Assembly (NCBI RefSeq): GCF_037190085.1
Contig: NZ_JBBCJO010000006.1
Location: forward strand, 101,184 to 165,183
Source of the DNA: Gemmatimonas aurantiaca
GTDB taxonomy: Bacteria; Gemmatimonadota; Gemmatimonadetes; Gemmatimonadales; Gemmatimonadaceae
DNA: 64,000 nt
Reading direction: 5' to 3'
The translations under genes were made by a program, and so were the position numbers. Shown here piece by piece: positions 61,132 to 64,000 of this stretch. The notes below the pieces were generated by a model, which was not told the origin of the DNA, ran no database searches, and worked only from the letters and a program-made list of their open reading frames with translations. Numbering within the stretch: position 1 is the first letter of the stretch; every line of letters starts with the position of its first letter.

Positions 61132-61506
61132 ATGGCCACCCAGGACGACGTCCGTCGCATTGTGCTGTCCCTCCCGGGCGCCGAGGAGGCCGACGACCGC
61201 TTCGCGTTCTTCGTGACGGTGAAGGACAAACCCAAGGGGTTCGTGTGGGTCTGGCTGGAGCGGTTCCACCCGAAGAAAGCACGCGTCCCCAATCCGCGTA
61301 TGGTGGCGGTCCGCACGAGTAGCGTGGCGGAGCGTGATCTCATGATCGCCGCAGAACCCGGCATCTTCTTCACCGAACCGCACTACAACGGCTATCCGGC
61401 CGTGCTCGTCCGCCTGGACGAGATCCCGCTCGACCAGCTCGAGGTGATCATCCTGGAGGGCTGGCGGCGAGTGGCGCCGCGCGAGCTGGCCGACCTCGTG
61501 GATTGA
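61132..61506 (+). CDS. MmcQ/YjbR family protein
   Basis: 124 residues from the ATG at 61132 (AGG upstream). DVRRIVLSLPGAEEADDRFAFFV, KGFVWVWLERFHPKK and EPGIFFTEPHYNGYPAVLVRLDEI match the CyaY-like MmcQ/YjbR fold; DNA binding has been proposed for the family. Confidence 0.85.
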   Translation: MATQDDVRRIVLSLPGAEEADDRFAFFVTVKDKPKGFVWVWLERFHPKKARVPNPRMVAVRTSSVAERDLMIAAEPGIFFTEPHYNGYPAVLVRLDEIPLDQLEVIILEGWRRVAPRELADLVD

Positions 61507-61581
61507 CCGCAGGCCTCTCCTCGCGCTCCAGGTACCAGGTTCACACCCGCTGTTGTGAGGGGCCGTGGGAAGGCGCACCTT

Positions 61582-62334
61582 ATGAGGATGCGCCCGTCCG
61601 TAATGCGTCGTACCGCGCTCGGAACCCTGCTGCTGGCCCTGGCGATCGCGCCGATCGCGTGGTCACAGCGTGGACGCGTGTTCATCGAGCCGAATGTGGC
61701 TTACGATGGACGCTTCACCTTCGTGCGCCTCCGGTATACCCAGGGCTATCGCATGGCCTGGAGCGCGGACTACCCGGCCATGGAACGCAACTTCATGGCC
61801 ATTCTGGGTGACCTGTCCACCCTCCGCCTGCACCGGCGCGGAAGCAATGTGCACACGCTCGACGACCCCGAACTGGCACGCTATCCGGTCGCCTACCTCA
61901 CCGAGCCGGGTTACTGGTACCCCACCGATCAGGAAGCCGAGGGGCTGCGCAACTGGATCCTCAAGGGCGGCTTCCTCATCGTGGACGATTTCTACTTTGC
62001 CCAGCAATGGGCCGTTTTCGAAGCCGGCATGAAAAAGGTGCTGCCGCAGGGGCGCATCGAGCTGCTGAATGTTTCCCATCCGGTGTTCAATTCGTTCTTC
62101 AAGATCGAGACCCTCGAAGGTATGACCCATCCGGCCACCCGGGCCGCCAAGGCGGTCTATCTGGGCATCCACGAGGACAACGATCCGACGAAGCGTCTGC
62201 AGGTGGTCATCAATTTCAACAACGACATCGGTGACTACATGGAGTGGTCCGGCGAGGGGTGGTACCCCGTCAATCTCTCCAACGACGCCTACAAGTTCGC
62301 CACGAACTACGTGGTGTACGGTCTGACCCACTAG
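61582..62334 (+). CDS. DUF4159 secreted protein
   Basis: 250 residues from the ATG with GGAAGG upstream. Signal peptide (ALGTLLLALAIAPIAWSQ), then FTFVRLRYTQGYRMAWSADYPAMERNF, YPVAYLTEPGYWYPT and GGFLIVDDFYFAQQW of DUF4159. Related domains occur with MoxR/BatA-type operons. Periplasmic, function unknown. Confidence 0.85.
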   Translation: MRMRPSVMRRTALGTLLLALAIAPIAWSQRGRVFIEPNVAYDGRFTFVRLRYTQGYRMAWSADYPAMERNFMAILGDLSTLRLHRRGSNVHTLDDPELARYPVAYLTEPGYWYPTDQEAEGLRNWILKGGFLIVDDFYFAQQWAVFEAGMKKVLPQGRIELLNVSHPVFNSFFKIETLEGMTHPATRAAKAVYLGIHEDNDPTKRLQVVINFNNDIGDYMEWSGEGWYPVNLSNDAYKFATNYVVYGLTH

Positions 62335-62384
62335 TTCCGCAGCAATCCCCTCCCCTCCTCTTCCCCAATCACCGAGATATTCCA

Positions 62385-63932
62385 GTGCCCCTGATCGATC
62401 ATGATACGTGGATGAAGGACACGGCCCGCATCGGTCGTACGCGCAGCAATGAATTGAAGGCGATCGATACCGCGTTCCTCGAACTCGAAAAACTCGGTAC
62501 GCCGGCCGCCAGACAGAAGCTGCTCAACGCCTTCAATGCGTGGAAGAAGAAGGAAGGCACCGGTGACGCTTGGAAGAAGAGCGCGCGCAACCACCTGCGC
62601 GCGCCCGAAAAGCTCCAGGCGATGCTCGATGGCAAGGGGGACGACGACAATGCGTTCTCCGATGGCCGGGCACCCGACTTCATGCACGAAGATCTCATCA
62701 ACGCGCGTCTGGGGGTGCTGTACCTGTTCAGTCGCGTCAGTGTGGCGCCCGGACTATTCAAGCTGGTGCTCGAAGGCGGTTTCGATATCGCCGGTCAGTC
62801 GATGGATATCGGCGGTGCGAGCGATCACGACAAGGGTATCGTCTCCAAGGTCGGCAAGAGCACGGGCGGTCCGGTGGGATGGGTCGGCAACAAGATCGAG
62901 AGCAAGCTGATCCCGCAGGTGCAGCCCCAAAACATGTCGCTCCCGCAGAACGCCAAGCCGAGCATCGAAGCGGGTGCCCGGGCCACCCTGGTCACCTCCG
63001 AGCAACTGCTGCGCGACGCCGAGCGCGCCAATCAGCTCGCCTCGCGCTCCAACCTGCAGGTGATCAAGGACAAGCTGCAGGAGTGGTTCGACATGCTCGT
63101 GCAGAAGGTCCAGGAGATCATCAAGCAGAAGTTCGGCACGGTGGAAGGCATTGCCGGGATGGTGAAGACGCTGGTGAAGGGCATCGTGAGTGTGGTGGCT
63201 TCGAAGGCGGCCCCGTTCGTCGGCGCGAGTCTCGACATCGTGCGCGGTGTGGGCAAGACCATCGATGCGGCCATCACGCGTTTCCGCGCCTGGAAGGACG
63301 GACGTGACGTGGAAGTGGCACAGGGTCATCCGGCGGTGATCGTGCAGTCCATCACACGCGCCATGACGCTGAGCCTGTTCGACGGGCTGTATCAGACGCT
63401 GAAGGGCGTTGGTGCGCTGACGATGGATGCCGTGGGTTTTGGCGCCGGTGCGATCGTCAACCTCGTGGTGTCGGCCACCGAGCTGGTCGTGAAGTTCATC
63501 TGGCGCCTGGTGGAGGCGGTGCGCATCAATGCGTTCTGCGCCGAGGCCCGCGGATACTGGGAAAACAGCAACTCGGTGGACTCGCTGCACCGCCGGCCGT
63601 TTGCCTTCACCGAGTGGTATCGAGGATATGCGCTCAATATTCCGCTCATCTCGATCCTCACGCTCAACACCGGCATCTGCGGCGACAAGATGCGCTACCT
63701 GACGATGTTCAAGGCCGGTGGCAGCGAGACGATCAGCAGCAACGAGTTCAGCAACGGCGTACGTTTCCTCGACAATCTCAAGCCGTGGGGCGCGGAGTAC
63801 ATCAAGTCGACCGGTTTCACCATCCGATCGGCCGGTGACGTTCTCGTCGATCGCCTGATCAACAGGCTGGCGACTTCGCACGAGAAGGAAAAAGAGATGT
63901 ACAACTACGTGCTCGACGTGATCACGGCCTGA
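62385..63932 (+). CDS. large hypothetical protein
   Basis: 515 residues from a GTG (the open frame extends further upstream but overlaps the previous gene). N-terminus charged and helical (KKKEGTGDAWKKSARNHLRAPEKL), central amphipathic and hydrophobic stretches (MVKTLVKGIVSVVASKAAPFVGASLDIV; VGFGAGAIVNLVVSATELVVKFIWRLV), C-terminus globular. No known domain recognised. A predicted pore or effector-like layout is possible but only a guess. Confidence 0.55.
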   Translation: MPLIDHDTWMKDTARIGRTRSNELKAIDTAFLELEKLGTPAARQKLLNAFNAWKKKEGTGDAWKKSARNHLRAPEKLQAMLDGKGDDDNAFSDGRAPDFMHEDLINARLGVLYLFSRVSVAPGLFKLVLEGGFDIAGQSMDIGGASDHDKGIVSKVGKSTGGPVGWVGNKIESKLIPQVQPQNMSLPQNAKPSIEAGARATLVTSEQLLRDAERANQLASRSNLQVIKDKLQEWFDMLVQKVQEIIKQKFGTVEGIAGMVKTLVKGIVSVVASKAAPFVGASLDIVRGVGKTIDAAITRFRAWKDGRDVEVAQGHPAVIVQSITRAMTLSLFDGLYQTLKGVGALTMDAVGFGAGAIVNLVVSATELVVKFIWRLVEAVRINAFCAEARGYWENSNSVDSLHRRPFAFTEWYRGYALNIPLISILTLNTGICGDKMRYLTMFKAGGSETISSNEFSNGVRFLDNLKPWGAEYIKSTGFTIRSAGDVLVDRLINRLATSHEKEKEMYNYVLDVITA

Positions 63933-63953
63933 TCGTCATGGCAAAGAGAAAGC

Positions 63954-63990
63954 GGGCGCGGCTGCATGGCAGCCCCGCCCCCTTTTGTTT
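63954..63990 (+). terminator. rho-independent terminator
   Basis: GGGCGCGGCTGC and GCAGCCCCGCCC form a 12-bp stem with one mismatch and a 3-base loop, followed by TTTTGTTT. It ends the transcript of the 515-residue protein. Confidence 0.8.
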
Positions 63991-64000
63991 TAATAACCAC

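Noticed and set aside
62748..63881. Minus-strand 375-codon ORF opposite the last gene
   Set aside because: His/Arg/Leu-rich antisense frame; the plus strand has a terminator directly after its stop.

Overview
The window looks like a high-GC chromosome segment of a Gemmatimonadota bacterium (Gemmatimonas-like). The rightmost 6 kb holds ordinary chromosomal genes, including the futalosine menaquinone genes mqnB and mqnD around fabF. Most of the rest, from the left edge to about 56.7 kb, is a very large chromosomal integron. Its integrase gene lies at 56913-57881 on the minus strand, an attI-type core site at 56703-56709, and about 35 attC recombination sites plus relic half-sites extend leftward, the farthest at 1429-1525. 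Nearly all cassette genes are on the minus strand. Their stop codons usually fall inside the first attC core site and their starts lie a few to about 50 bases after the preceding site. The integrase is on the same strand as its cassettes and its 3' end faces the array, the reverse of the usual divergent layout.

Region by region. 0-7.7 kb: an S41 peptidase cassette, then an operon of a GntR regulator, ABC ATPase, ABC-2 permease, S9 peptidase and a signal-peptidase-like protein that lacks its catalytic residues. 7.7-12.4 kb: a decayed stretch with gene remnants, eroded attC sites, a VOC protein, a lipoprotein, a DUF4180 protein and a broken IS91-like element. 12.4-22 kb: a class I lanthipeptide locus (precursor with 11 Cys, split LanB, LanC with a CCG motif, a subtilase, a GNAT and a truncated ABC exporter), followed by a carboxypeptidase-regulatory/TonB-plug-like protein. 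22-29 kb: a ParDE-type cassette, a secreted protein, an amidohydrolase in reverse orientation, a NERD pseudogene, a second broken IS91-like element and a paralogue of the TonB-plug-like protein.

29-56.7 kb is a well-kept cassette array. It carries a beta-lactamase-family serine hydrolase with a divergent BlaI/M56 regulatory pair and two perfect operators; a methyltransferase; a NUDIX-GNAT pair; DUF6602, DUF5063, DUF2971 and DUF5677 proteins; a PD-(D/E)XK-like protein; a caspase-like (clan CD) protein; two HEPN-like proteins; two kinase-fold proteins; a frameshifted pdxJ; a ParA pair; two HigBA-type toxin-antitoxin cassettes; and many hypothetical proteins. An IS481-family element has inserted in one cassette.

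58-64 kb is stable chromosome: a DUF2892 protein, mqnB, fabF, mqnD, an MmcQ/YjbR protein, a DUF4159 protein and an unknown 515-residue protein followed by a terminator.

The cassettes look like independently acquired, mostly single-gene units for stress, defence-like and secretory roles. The lanthipeptide locus, the serine hydrolase/BlaI unit and the ABC/S9 operon are the multigene exceptions and carry recognisable promoters of their own. Family assignments come from reading motifs by eye; no database search was run.
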